DNA of 64,000 nucleotides, from the NCBI GenBank assembly GCA_019054805.1, contig JAHQIY010000020.1, positions 1,054,001-1,118,000 of the forward strand. The letters run 5' to 3'. The notes beneath the pieces are model-generated. The model saw only the letters and a list, made by a program, of their open reading frames with translations. It ran no database searches and was not told the DNA's origin. The DNA is from Brachionus manjavacas (lineage: Eukaryota; Rotifera; Eurotatoria; Ploima; Brachionidae). A program made the position numbers and the translations under genes. Below, piece by piece: positions 48,553 to 59,500 of the stretch (position 1 is the first letter of the stretch; the number at the start of each line of letters is the position of its first letter).

Positions 48553-48909
48553 TATCTCTCAAATCGATCATTCAAAATAATCAGGTTATGTGACAGATTT
48601 TATTGCACCATAATCTGTAAATAAATAATTTAAATCTTTAAAATATTTTCAAGTTAAGTTTATTTTGAAAAGTAATTCAGATATTATAATATATGAAAAT
48701 TAGAATTAAAAAAAAATTTCAAAATTTTAATATTTTCTTCTAACGAGGACAGTATTTATTTTTTATTATAAAATTCCTTTGGAATTTCTCGCAGTTTGTA
48801 CTCAATAATTAACCCAAAATTTTTTCTACTCATACTACGTGGAGTTTTACTTTGTAAAAGAAAATTCATTTGATGCATCGAGCAAAGCTGTCGTCGAATT
48901 AAGCTAAAA

Positions 48910-51900
48910 ATGACTCAAATATTTTTACGAAAAAACATTTTAGTAATCATATGCATTTTAATTAATTTATTGAGCGTAATAAATGGCTATGTTTTGCCCG
49001 GAAAATTCGATACAGAATTGAACAATGTGAGTTTACTTTAATAAATAATTATCTAAAGATTTATTTGAGTTATTTTTTTAGGGAAAAAATGAATTTTTTG
49101 TTCCAAACCGAGGATTTTATAACAACACGGAAATTCTAATCAAAAGTAAGATTTTTTTAGTTTCAAAAAGGAACCAAATTTAAAAAATAAAATAAAAATT
49201 TTAAAATAAAAAGAGACTCGAAAAGATATCTGTTCACTTTTTTTTGTTGTATCTATTTAACATTTTTTTAAATAAAGTTACTTGTAAGCCTGCAAATGTA
49301 AAGGTAAAAATTGGATGGTTGCTCAGGCATTCTGAATGCATTGACGAGTTTTACATCAAAGAAGACAAAATACCAGATACAATTTTCACCAATATTTACA
49401 AAAAGCCGAATTTAGCACTTAAACCATACAAAAAAGTCAAATACATCAAGCAGAACATGACTGAGTTTCACTGCGAGGATGTATCCTACATAATCGATCT
49501 ATACGTAAGTTTTTTTTTAAATAAGTGATTTGGCTTTTATTTTTTGAAAAAAATAAAATTTAGACCAAATTATTAAGATAAAATGAAAAAGACCAGGCTA
49601 TAAAAAAATTTGCTTTTTTATTCTTTCCTCAATTTGATGAATAAATAGTAGTTTTGGTCATAAATTTATTTTTATGAACATTTATGAAATAACATTTTCC
49701 ACTTAATGAGTCTGTTTAAAAATACACAGGCCTTTTATTAAAGGACACTTTTTAATTCAATTTAAATTGTATTTTTTATAAGGACTTCGGCCCTCAATTA
49801 TTTTAAAAAATAATAGATTGTTAAAGATTATTAAGTTCTAAATTAATAAATAAAATTATTGGTAATTTATTTTTTGTTTCCTCATTAATTTCCTATGTCG
49901 ATGATAAAATTATTTCCTAGTTACTTTTTTTAAAATAAAATAATTAAATTCAATTCAATTCAAAAGACTATTTTATTTTTAAAATTAATTTTTCAAAATA
50001 TCCAACTATATTTGGTAAAAAAGGGAAATTTTCAAAATTTTTCAACTTGGCTTTGGCTTCAAAATATTTTAAAGGAGTGTTGACGATTCAAACTTCAAAT
50101 TATATTTAAGGCTATTTATTCCTTAATTATCTTCAAATCAAAATGATTTAATATCTGTATTTTGTTTTTTCATGAATTTAATCATTATTTTTTGCTTAAA
50201 CAAAATTTCTGACAAGCATTTTTGTTATTTTTCCTTGGTGAATCTTTTTTTATTATATGTAATGATAATTAATTACAATGATTAAAATTTTATACTATAT
50301 TTATAAATTAAAAATTTTAAATTCTTTAAATTTGAATCTTTCTTCCGAAAAAAGTCAACACATTTGCTTTTATCGAATTTCTAAATAAAAAGCTCGAATG
50401 ATAAGTTATGAATATTTAAATTAATATTATTAAATATTTTTTTAATCTAAATTGTTTTATTACTAAAAAAAATTTAATTAAGACTGGTGTCAACCCTCCA
50501 ATTCAAATCGAAAACGTAAGTGTCATTCGGAGTATATTAAAATTTATTGTAACATTATTTATTAAAGGTTGATTCAAATATTGATTTTCCAAATATTGAA
50601 ATAGGAAATGAAGCACCATCGAGAGTAAAACGAAAAGTGAACTCTACTGAGAATCCCTCAAAACACAAACATACTGAAGTAAAATATTTTAATTGTTTTA
50701 ATTAAATAATGGTTTAATTTTTTGTGTTTGAATTACAAAATGTATCAAATGTTGAAATAACATTGAAAAAGTGCGATGTTTCAAATATTTTTTTTCAGTT
50801 TCAGATAAAAAATAATTTTAAGTTAATATTGCAAACATGAAAAACTTGGTTTTTTTAATTTATAAATTTTGACTTTGGGTTTGTGATATGATGATTCTTA
50901 AAGATAATATTTGTAGTTTAAAAAACTATCTACGCTCTGTTTTCCATTTTTCATAAATACAGTATTTGTTAAAATGCACCAAACGAAAGTAAATTATCAC
51001 TAATGTCAAAATTTAAGAAGAGTTTTTCGGGTCTAGTCGCTTATGGTTTACCTGTTACTGGAACAATTCTTGTTTTCAGGATTTATGAACTGTTAGTTCA
51101 CCTAATTTAAAAAAGCTAATGTAATGAAAAAAATAAGATAGAAAAAATAATTACATAGAAAATTTAAGCTTGAATAAGAACATATAAAATATAATAAGCC
51201 AAGTGTAGATAGTTTCATTTCAAAAGAGCGTGTCGTCGATGAAGAGCATATACAAGTAATACCTTCGAAAATTAATCCTAGTGTACTTAGTTGTGCTTTT
51301 GTGAATGAAAATAATGAAATATCTTCTTTAGTTTCAAGTTTCTTCACTAGTGATGCTCTCTTAATGTTGCAAAATACATTATCAGCATTAAGATCACATG
51401 GTCAATTAAATTCTTGCAACTCTTGTTCTTTATCTTGCGACTCTAAGTTTATCGTTTGTAGTTCTTGTAATAATTATTTTCATTTAAAATGTGTTAAAAA
51501 AGCTTATGCTCCTAAGATTAAAAAATGGCTTTGTGCTAATTGTAACTCTAATTAATTAATCTAAATTTGTTAATCTTATTTTTTTTTATTTTTTAATATA
51601 ACTTGTGTCTAAATAAATAAAAAAATTTCAAATCCACATCCACTTTTTGTGTGTATCAATTTTTGTTTATTTATCCATAAAATGTGTGAAAATAAACGCT
51701 ACCAAAATTTAAAGTTGGGCGCAGAAGCTAAATTTTGCGAAATAGATGAATCAATGTTCCCCAAAGTCAAAAACTAGAAGGGTGAAAAATTAACTTTAAT
51801 TTTCTTTAATTTATGTTATTTTATGCTGAAAGGCAAAGATTTAAGTAAAAAGCGCATTTGGGTATTTGAGATTGTTGAAAGGGTAGTACCAAGTCAACCA

Positions 51901-54020
51901 GATCAGAGCTAATGCTATTTCTTAAGCTCCTTCAATAAAAAAAACTAAAAAAATTATTTACTTATTTTATCAGTTTCGATAATTAGGCATTCTATTAAAT
52001 AGCTTTTATTCAATTTGTTCACATAATCTAAAATTTATTCGTCTAATTATATTTTGGTTCACCCTAATTGTATTTTGAACAAAAAAATTGTGTGAACCAA
52101 TTGTTCACAAAATCTGAGAACAAGAACTTTTCGGATTATAAGTGAACATTAATTCACCTAACCGACTAGATCTAGTTTTTCAACGATTGAATATAAACTC
52201 TAATCTGAATGAATTATTTATCTTTTTTTTTTTATTATATTTTATATTATTTAGCTTTTTTTTTTATTTTTTTCATATGTTTTTATTCTGAAGGAGCATT
52301 TGCTCGGCAAAAAATAAATAAATGAATTGTTTACAAGTTAAAAAAGAATTTTAAATATTTTTTTTCTAATTCAAACACAAAAATTAAACCTAATTTTTAA
52401 TCATTTTTTTTATTAAATTTTTTTTCAAGTTTGATTCTATAGCCCATACTTGGCAAGATGGAGTTTACCTTTTCGTTCTAAATACAGAACCAGTGGATAA
52501 CAAAGAGTACTCGTTGAAACTTACTGTTTCATTTAAGTACAAAAATGGGTATTTGTCTGCCAATGACTGGCCATTCTTACCAGTATGCATAAAAAGAAAT
52601 GAATTTCTTATTCTGAAAATAATAATGTTTTTTTTTCTGTCTAGTTTTTTAGTGTAATGTGTGTCATTTACTCATTATTTGCTATCTATTGGTTTGCTAT
52701 TTCATTTCTATACTGGAGAGACCTTTTACGAGTCCAAGTATGGATTGGCGGTGTAATCATTTTGGGTCTGATGGAAAAAGCAGCTTACCTTGCTGAATAT
52801 GATTCAGTGAACCGAAATGGATACACTCGTGAGTTAAATTCAATTAAAATTTTAGTTTTACAATTTTTTTTATCTAAAATTAAAACAAAAAGTTCGATTC
52901 GGAATCATTGTAGCTGAAGTGATATCATGTTTTAAGAGAAGTCTTGCTAGAATGCTGGTCATAATAGTTAGTTTGGGATTCGGAATCGTCAAGTACCTTC
53001 TTTGTCATATTAAAAAAAAATTAAATTTTTTTCAAATTACAGACCTCGGTTGGGGCCAATGATGCAAAAAATAGTGGCTGTCGGTGCTCTCTACTTTGTT
53101 TTTTCACTTATTGATGGAATATTCAGGATTCTTGATGTAATTAAAAAAAAAAAATAATCTTTAATGATAATTAATAATTTTATTTAGAGAAAAGAAGATA
53201 TAGATAGTAAAGGAATTTTTGCCGGTGTACCATTGTTGTTCATCGATGTCAGCATATGCTATTGGATTTTATCAAATTTACAGCAAACAATGAGGAATCT
53301 TAGAGTAAGAAGAAACATACCTAAACTCACACTATTCAGGCATTTCACCAATACACTCATCTTTTGTGTTATTGGTAATCAATTGTTTACTTTTTAGTTA
53401 AATAGGAATTTTATAATTTTTTTTAGCTAGCACTGTGTTTATTTTATGGTCATTAGCACGACACAGATTTGTCGATTGTTTAAGGGTACATTTTAAATTT
53501 GTTTAAAAAATTTTTATTTAAATTTGTAAAAGGATTGGAAAGAATTATGGTTAGACGAAGGATTCTGGCACATTTTGTTTTCATTTATTTTGTTTATTAT
53601 CATTATACTTTGGAGGCCGTCAAACAACTCGCAAAGATTTGCCTTTTCTCCTCTCTTGGACGAAGAGGACGATGACGACTATGACCAAGAAATGGAAACA
53701 GAAATTTTTGGTAAATTTAATTACGGAAAGTTTTATTTTCTAATAAAAAAAAATCTATTTTTTTTAAGACTCGGTTAAAATGAGAAATACAAAGTTAAAT
53801 GAATCATCGGGTAAAAAGGAGCAAAAGAATCAAAATCAATCAATTGAAGACGATCTAAAATGGGTCGAAGAAAATGTTCCGACTACTTTGACCGAAGCGT
53901 AATAAATATTTAAAAAAATAACAGAAGATAATTCTTTTTTCTCATAGTGCATTGCCTGGTCTTGTTGACTCCGAAGAAGAAATTGCCAATACTAAATTCG
54001 AAATTTCAAAAATGGATTAG
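48910..54020 (+). CDS. TMEM87A: TMEM87-type Golgi seven-helix GOLD-domain protein
   Basis: Golgi membrane protein with a lumenal GOLD-like domain and seven transmembrane helices; human TMEM87A is reported as a Golgi cation channel. Fourteen exons: 48910-49026, 49082-49145, 49278-49504, 50483-50515, 50568-50678, 52430-52582, 52645-52828, 52893-52992, 53043-53136, 53188-53374, 53427-53485, 53533-53710, 53769-53898 and 53948-54020. All phases agree, giving 569 aa (human 555). A signal peptide is followed by a Cys-containing lumenal domain. Membrane-region hallmarks include YWRDLLRVQVWIGGVIILG, KRSLARMLVIIVSLGFG, RHFTNTLIF and LWRPSNNSQRFAFSPL. The cytosolic tail has DDLKWVEENVP. Intron 5 carries a Merlin element and a LINE tail. 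TMEM87A and TMEM87B cannot be told apart here. Confidence 0.95.
51178..51555 (+). CDS. PHD-type zinc-finger exon inside the Merlin element
   Basis: A 125-codon open stretch with no early in-frame ATG, so probably a 3' exon (an AAG acceptor lies at its left edge). Residues near the end read CNSCSLSCDSKFIVCSSC, then NYFHLKC and WLCANC. The C-x2-C...C-x2-C-x4-H-x2-C...C-x2-C spacing gives all eight ligands (Cys4-His-Cys3) of a PHD finger, which usually reads histone tails. It ends with TAA and, shortly after, AATAAA. It is unrelated to the host TMEM87 frame and is bounded by the transposon ends. Whether it is the N-terminal half of a transposase, an accessory gene or a captured host exon is open. 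Confidence 0.7.
   Translation, partial: EHIKYNKPSVDSFISKERVVDEEHIQVIPSKINPSVLSCAFVNENNEISSLVSSFFTSDALLMLQNTLSALRSHGQLNSCNSCSLSCDSKFIVCSSCNNYFHLKCVKKAYAPKIKKWLCANCNSN
51705..51935 (+). pseudogene. Merlin/ISXO2 transposase fragment
   Basis: Frames read LGAEAKFCEIDESMFPKVK and then, after a stop and a gap, KRIWVFEIVERV and CYFL. These match the EIDES-x-F catalytic Asp block and the QWVFGxVER block of ISXO2-like DDE transposases. Stop codons and missing sequence show that it is inactive. Confidence 0.65.
52285..52325 (+). mobile_element. LINE 3' tail in TMEM87 intron 5
   Basis: TTATTCTGAAGGAGCATTTG then CTCGGC and AAATAAATAAATG. This has the same terminus as the 19476 and 29535 copies, with the GAGC-ATTT-GCTC hairpin intact but a different loop. 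It lies 100 bp beyond the Merlin element; no coding part remains. Confidence 0.75.
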
Positions 54021-54134
54021 AAAAATTTTATTGTTTAATTTAATATTTAATTAAAAATAAATAAAAATTTACTCTTTTAGTTTATCTTTTTTTAAATTTA
54101 CTAAAAAATAAAATATAAATATCCTAGTTAAAAT

Positions 54135-55217
54135 TTAACTTCTATTATATCTATTTCCAGATCCTCGTTTATTATCGTCTTTAAAATCGTCCCATTCTCT
54201 TTGTTTTTTAATCTCTTCGTCATCCTCCCTGTCTTCTAGCAAATCTTTTTGAGCCTTTTCTTCCTGTTTCTGGTCTTCAGTTACACCCTTTCCAATTTGA
54301 ACAGGCTGATCGGCCGTTTGACCACAGTGCGGCATGAAACCCTTATCAGCCAATTGGTCATAAAATTCTTCTATTGAATACACAGGAACTGAGGGATACC
54401 CTGCGCCGAATACTTGTGCCTGAATAGCATCCCTGGTAATTATATACGGCTTGCCGGTCTTTGGTAGACCTCCAGTTGCACCCACAGGTTTATGAACTAT
54501 TTCGTGCGGCTCTTTGCTCACTGATGACAAAATACCAATTTCATCATTGATTAATTTCAAATCATCAACTGCTTGATTCAACCAATACTTAATATAAATG
54601 TTGTATATTTCGCTCTTTTGCTCCTCGTCAAAATAAGGCTTTGCCAAAACTAGTTGACAATTTTTTAATTTTTCTTCTAGTTCTTTTTGTTCCCGGTAGC
54701 GCTTAATTTTTTCACTCCGGTCAGAAGCTTGCTTGATCAAATTTTGTTCAAAGGCAGCTTGTCGTCCATAATGGGTTTGTGAGAATACATTCAGGTCTGT
54801 GTTCTGTCCGGAATGACTAAACTGTTTTAAATCTATTCGATGTATGCCATAGTTAAAAGTCAAAGTTAAATAATTTATATAGTATTTTTTTGATTCCTCA
54901 AGGGCAGGTAAGCGTTCAGAAGGCTTAGAGGCTGGTGTTTTTGAAAAAAGCCAGCCTAGCAGTGCGTCATTAATGAAATAGCGAAGCTCGCTGGATGATA
55001 CTTCTTCTAGGCTTTCGTTTTCACTGAATAATCCTAGTTCGCCTAACATATCTTCACATTTTTGAAGAATTTCAATGACTTTTTTGCGCTTTAGGTCAAA
55101 ATTTGCTGAAGATTGGTCCGGTGTATTGGCAAGCTCTTGCTGAAATTTCCATCCAAAGTCAAATAGTGAACTTGCGGTCGAGTTTTCAAGGTCGATGCTG
55201 TCAAAATTTAAAGACAT
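54135..55217 (-). CDS. IGBP1: PP2A regulatory subunit alpha4 (IGBP1/Tap42)
   Basis: Cytosolic chaperone-like regulator that binds and stabilises free catalytic subunits of PP2A-type phosphatases, acting in TOR signalling. It is a single exon. From the ATG at 55217 it is 360 aa; another in-frame ATG ten codons upstream (55247) is possible, but the downstream start matches the family length better. The N-terminal TPR-like helices carry SSELRYFINDALLGWL, and the basic block AFEQNLIKQASDRSEKIKRY follows. The hallmark C-terminus has PYIITRDAIQAQVFGAGYPS and ends REWDDFKDDNKRGSGNRYNRS-like, as in human IGBP1. Convergent with TMEM87 (114 bp between stops). Intronless, unlike most neighbours. Confidence 0.95.
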   Translation of the reverse strand: MSLNFDSIDLENSTASSLFDFGWKFQQELANTPDQSSANFDLKRKKVIEILQKCEDMLGELGLFSENESLEEVSSSELRYFINDALLGWLFSKTPASKPSERLPALEESKKYYINYLTLTFNYGIHRIDLKQFSHSGQNTDLNVFSQTHYGRQAAFEQNLIKQASDRSEKIKRYREQKELEEKLKNCQLVLAKPYFDEEQKSEIYNIYIKYWLNQAVDDLKLINDEIGILSSVSKEPHEIVHKPVGATGGLPKTGKPYIITRDAIQAQVFGAGYPSVPVYSIEEFYDQLADKGFMPHCGQTADQPVQIGKGVTEDQKQEEKAQKDLLEDREDDEEIKKQREWDDFKDDNKRGSGNRYNRS

Positions 55218-55247
55218 TTTGATATTTGTTTTACAATTAATTATCAA

Positions 55248-56576
55248 TAAGTTGTGTAAATTTTCTTTTTATATTTTTTTCTTGGGTGTAATTATACAAA
55301 TGTTGAGAAATTCATAAAAATGTTAACAAAATTTTTTAATTATTGGAATAAATTTCAGATTTAAGTTATCATAATTAGTTTTAGACCTTTTTTTCTTTAA
55401 AATTATTTAAAAAAATTTTTTTTTGTTCCTTTAAAGTTTAATTAATTTTAACTTTATTAAATTATTTTGTTTTACCAAATTTTTTGACGCATTTTAAGAA
55501 TTGCCATTTTTTTCCGTGATCTGACTCAAAATTTTTTCTATTCTGATTTTCAATAAAAATATTTTGATTAATAAAGAACTAAATAACAAGCAGGTAAAAT
55601 TAGATTATTTTTTTCAAACAAAAAAATATATCTAATTTTCCTCTTTTTAAATTTATTTTTGTTTCTTTAACTTTTTTCGATTTTTTTCGATGTAAAGCTT
55701 GCGATTAACTTTGCTAAATAGCATAAATTGATGATATTTCAAAATGACATAATTTTGTGCTCATTAGAGGCCTTTTTTATAAATTTTTGTTCTTGGAAAA
55801 TCCAATTTAAACAACATTCCTAAGCGAGGATTAATAATTAAAAATTCTATGATCCGTATTGTAAATAATTTGAAAGATGAAGATGAAAATCATGGTCATA
55901 AATCAACTAAAAAAATCTATTTCATTTAATTCAAAAATAAAATTATACTCACTTATCTTCTCTTACATTTTTTGATAGAATTAATACATTTAAATTTTTT
56001 TTGATTTTTCTGTTTTTTAAATAAAATAATAAGCTCAGAAAAAATTATTTATTTCATTTTTAAAACAGCTTTAAAAATCACAGATTTTTAATTGTTGAGT
56101 TAAAATAATTTAACCAGCTAATTGTGAGTTTTTAAGACCTAAAAATTTAAAATATCTAAAACTCAAAAAATACGCTTGATCTGGTACAAAACAAAACTTT
56201 TGAACTTAACTCTTTGAATAAATAGAAATTCTAAAATCTAAATTTTTTATTGAAATAATAAGGAACAAAAGATTGATCCTAGATTTAATAAAACTAAATA
56301 AATAAATAACAAGTTATATTAATTTTTTTTAATTACAATAATTGCTATTTTTATAGTAAAAATTGACTTTATTTGATCTCGATCAAAAAATGTTTGTTTT
56401 GGATCAAAATTTTCAAAAAAAATTAATTTTTTTCATCAAAGACTTTTTTCAAAAAAATTTAACTGTAATTTTATTTGTCTTTTAAAGCTTTTTAAAAAAA
56501 TCAAATATTAAGACTCTAATTTACATAATCCAAATATTTAAAATTTAAATATCCCTTTAGGAATGAATAATTGAAG
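55248..56576. other. Divergent intergenic region, IGBP1 / IP3 receptor
   Basis: 1.3 kb of A/T-rich DNA between two divergent start codons. No gene or repeat is supported; both promoters should be here. Confidence 0.55.
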
Positions 56577-59500
56577 ATGACTAATAATAATCCAGTGTCA
56601 AGCTTTCTTCACATGGGAGATGTGATCTCTCTGTACGCCGAGGGTCTTGTGTCCGGCTTTATCAATTCTCTTGGTCTGGTGGACACACGATGCGTTGTTC
56701 AGCCACTCTCAGGCGATTTCAAAAACCCGCCGAACAAATTCCGAGATTGTCTATTCAAAGTCATACCTCAGCACCGGTATTCAGCCCAGCGGCAATACTG
56801 GAAACAGTTTCGGCAAAATACAAATATGCTGGCTACTAACCAACAGTTAAACCCCCCTATGGACGAATTAGTCCTTAAAAAGCTCCAAGTTGAAAAATTT
56901 AATTTTTATTTTTTAAAGAGTAATTTATTTTTTAGCATGCGGCTGATTTGGAAAAAAAACAAAACCAATCCGAAACCACAAAGCTTATTGAGTCGAACAC
57001 CATAATCCAATATGGAACAGTTATACAACTTCTGCACATAAAAAGCAATAAGTACTTGACAGTTAATAAAAAACTCTCGGCACACTTGGAAAAAAATGCA
57101 ATGAGGGTCTATCTCGACTCGACTGGCAACGAAGGCTCCTGGTTCATAGTCCAGCCATTTTATAAACTAAGATCCATTGGAGACAAAGTGGTCATCGGTG
57201 ACAAAATAGTTCTTCATTCATTGGTAGCAATGCAATCATTGCACGTGAGCCAATCTGAACTAATCGATCATCCCGGATGCAAAGAAGTCAATCTTCTAAA
57301 TTCACAGACCAGTTGGAAAGTACTTTTGTACATGTGCCACAAAGAAGAGCTTAAAGATTTCCTTAAAAGCGTAAATAAAAAAAAAAATTTTCTTTTAAAT
57401 TTATTTAGAATTTTAAGGGAGATGTGATCAGATTGTTTCATGCTGAACAAGAAAAATATTTAACTTGTGATGAATATAAAGGGAGACAACAGGTGTTTAT
57501 TAGAAGTACTGGAAGATTGTCGGCAACATCGGCCACTTCGTCCAAAGCCTTGTGGGAAGTGGAAGTAGCGAGGCGAAATGCGTGCCGCGGAGGAGCTGCT
57601 AGATGGTCCCATTTAATTCGCTTCAAGCATTTAGGCACCGGTTTGTACATAGCTGCCGAGATGGATGACGATTTGGCCGAGGATTCAATGAGGTCGAGAC
57701 TAAGAGGCGACACAACTGAGCCGGTCTTTTCCCTTGTAACTGTCAAAAGTTCAAACAACTTGTCTACATTGTTCGAATTGGACGACACAACTACAATTAC
57801 CCAGCAAGATTCATTGGTTCCAAATACCTCGTACATAAGGCTTAAACACTCCAAGACAAAAACATGGGTGCATAGTACTTCCATTCCGATAGACAAAGAA
57901 GAAGAAAAGCCCATCATGTGGAAAATTGGAAGTGCCAGGATAAAAGAGGACCGAGAGGCCTTTCAGTTGATTCCAGTATCGACTATTGAGGTCAGAGATT
58001 TGGACTTTGCCAATGATGCTGCCAAAATGTTGACTTTTTATTCCGAAAAGATGTTCAAAAATGAGCTTGGTGTCAATGATAGACGAGCTTTGCAGTCGTT
58101 GTTGGCCGATTTGATCTTTTTTATTACCGAGTCGGACAATTCTGTTAACCCGTTTGAGATAACCATGCACAGACCCAATCGGGAAAGACAAAAATTGATG
58201 CGTGAACAAAATATTTTGCAGCAAATTTTCAAAATTTTAAATTTCAAAGCTGACTTCAAAGAAACTAAAAGCTCCATTCAAAGTATTTTTAAGATTTGCT
58301 ATCGGATATTGCGCCATTCTCAGCAGTCTTACCGGAAAAATCAGGTAGAATTTTTTTCTGAATAAATTTTAGTGACAAGTAGATTGTTTTAAAGAAGTTT
58401 TGTGCAAAAAAAATAGTTGATTTTTTTTTCTAGGATAAAATTTAAAACTATTTTTTTGGAAAAAATTTTTATTAATAGTGTAAATTTTAAAGAGATTAAT
58501 TTTTAGTTGATACGACTTAATTTTTGACCAAAATGGATGAGTATCGGGCAAAATAGAAAGAAGAAAAATAATTTTTTTCAAAAAGCATTTTTTAGTTTGT
58601 CCTTTTTTTAAAGAATTTTTAGTCAATTATATGCAATATGTATCATTTTTAATTTAAATTTCGAACTAATTATTTCCTTGAATTTACCCCTTAGTAAAAA
58701 TTAAATTTTAAAAATGCAATTTTATCCTCTGGATTAAATTTTTTTTTATCAAAACTAAAGAAAGAAAATGTGTAGAAAAACTTAATCTTAAAAGGTTGTC
58801 ACTACTTTAGCATTTTAAAATTTTTTACCATCTTACGATAATCCGACCTTCGGTAATCCGTAATTTTCGAAATTTCGACCAAATTCAAATTTCTCTTTAC
58901 TTCATTACGTATTTACATGATAAATCATCTCTAATGTCAGACATAAAGTGTCGAATTATTTCTGTATTCTGTCATTTTCTTTATTAATTTATAAAATAAA
59001 ATTTCACGAGAAATTATTTCAATTATCCGACATTAGTTTTTTACAAAATTTAATAAAAATTTTATTAATATTACTCTGCAATCATGATAAATAAAAAAGA
59101 GACAAGAAATTCGATTGTATATATCACATTGAATTAGTTTATTTCATAAGGTGTATTTCATAAGGTGTTCTTTTTGTACTTTATCATAATTTAAAGTATG
59201 ATAAAGTAAAAAAAGTACAGAAAGGATTTTAATATTCTCATTACCTCTGAAAGACTTGTAATGAATAAAACGATATTAGGGCTTTTGATTATCAATTAAA
59301 GAAAATTCACACAGATTTACGATAAGATCATGGAATTTTCTGTAATTTTTTTTAAATTAAATCTAATTAAAAGCATAAAAGGGAAATTTATTAAAAATAA
59401 ACTTAAAAAAATGATCAATTTTTTTATAATAAATTTTAAAAATTAAATTTTTTTTATTGAATTATTTTTGATTATTTGCGTTAAAAAAAGAAAATATTTT

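Larger units (their letters stand above)
51029..52173. mobile_element. Merlin-like DNA transposon with PHD-finger exon
   Basis: It starts GGGTCTAGTC and ends GACTAGATCT, with extended subterminal similarity (GTTCACC, TTCTTGTTNTCAG and GTGAAC words on inverted strands). It is flanked by a perfect 8-bp duplication AGTTTTTC at 51021-51028 and 52174-52181. 8-9-bp duplications and GGG ends fit the Merlin/IS1016 superfamily, supported by an ISXO2-type transposase fragment inside. The element lies in TMEM87 intron 5, same strand for its coding parts. Confidence 0.8.

Noticed and set aside
48553-48909. Additional exon upstream of TMEM87
   Set aside because: The ATG at 48910 already gives a signal peptide of normal length, and the upstream 350 bp show no coding frame or acceptor that is needed.
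57438-58277. Minus-strand frames of 159, 137 and 79 codons
   Set aside because: They are antisense to the highly conserved IP3-binding core exon.
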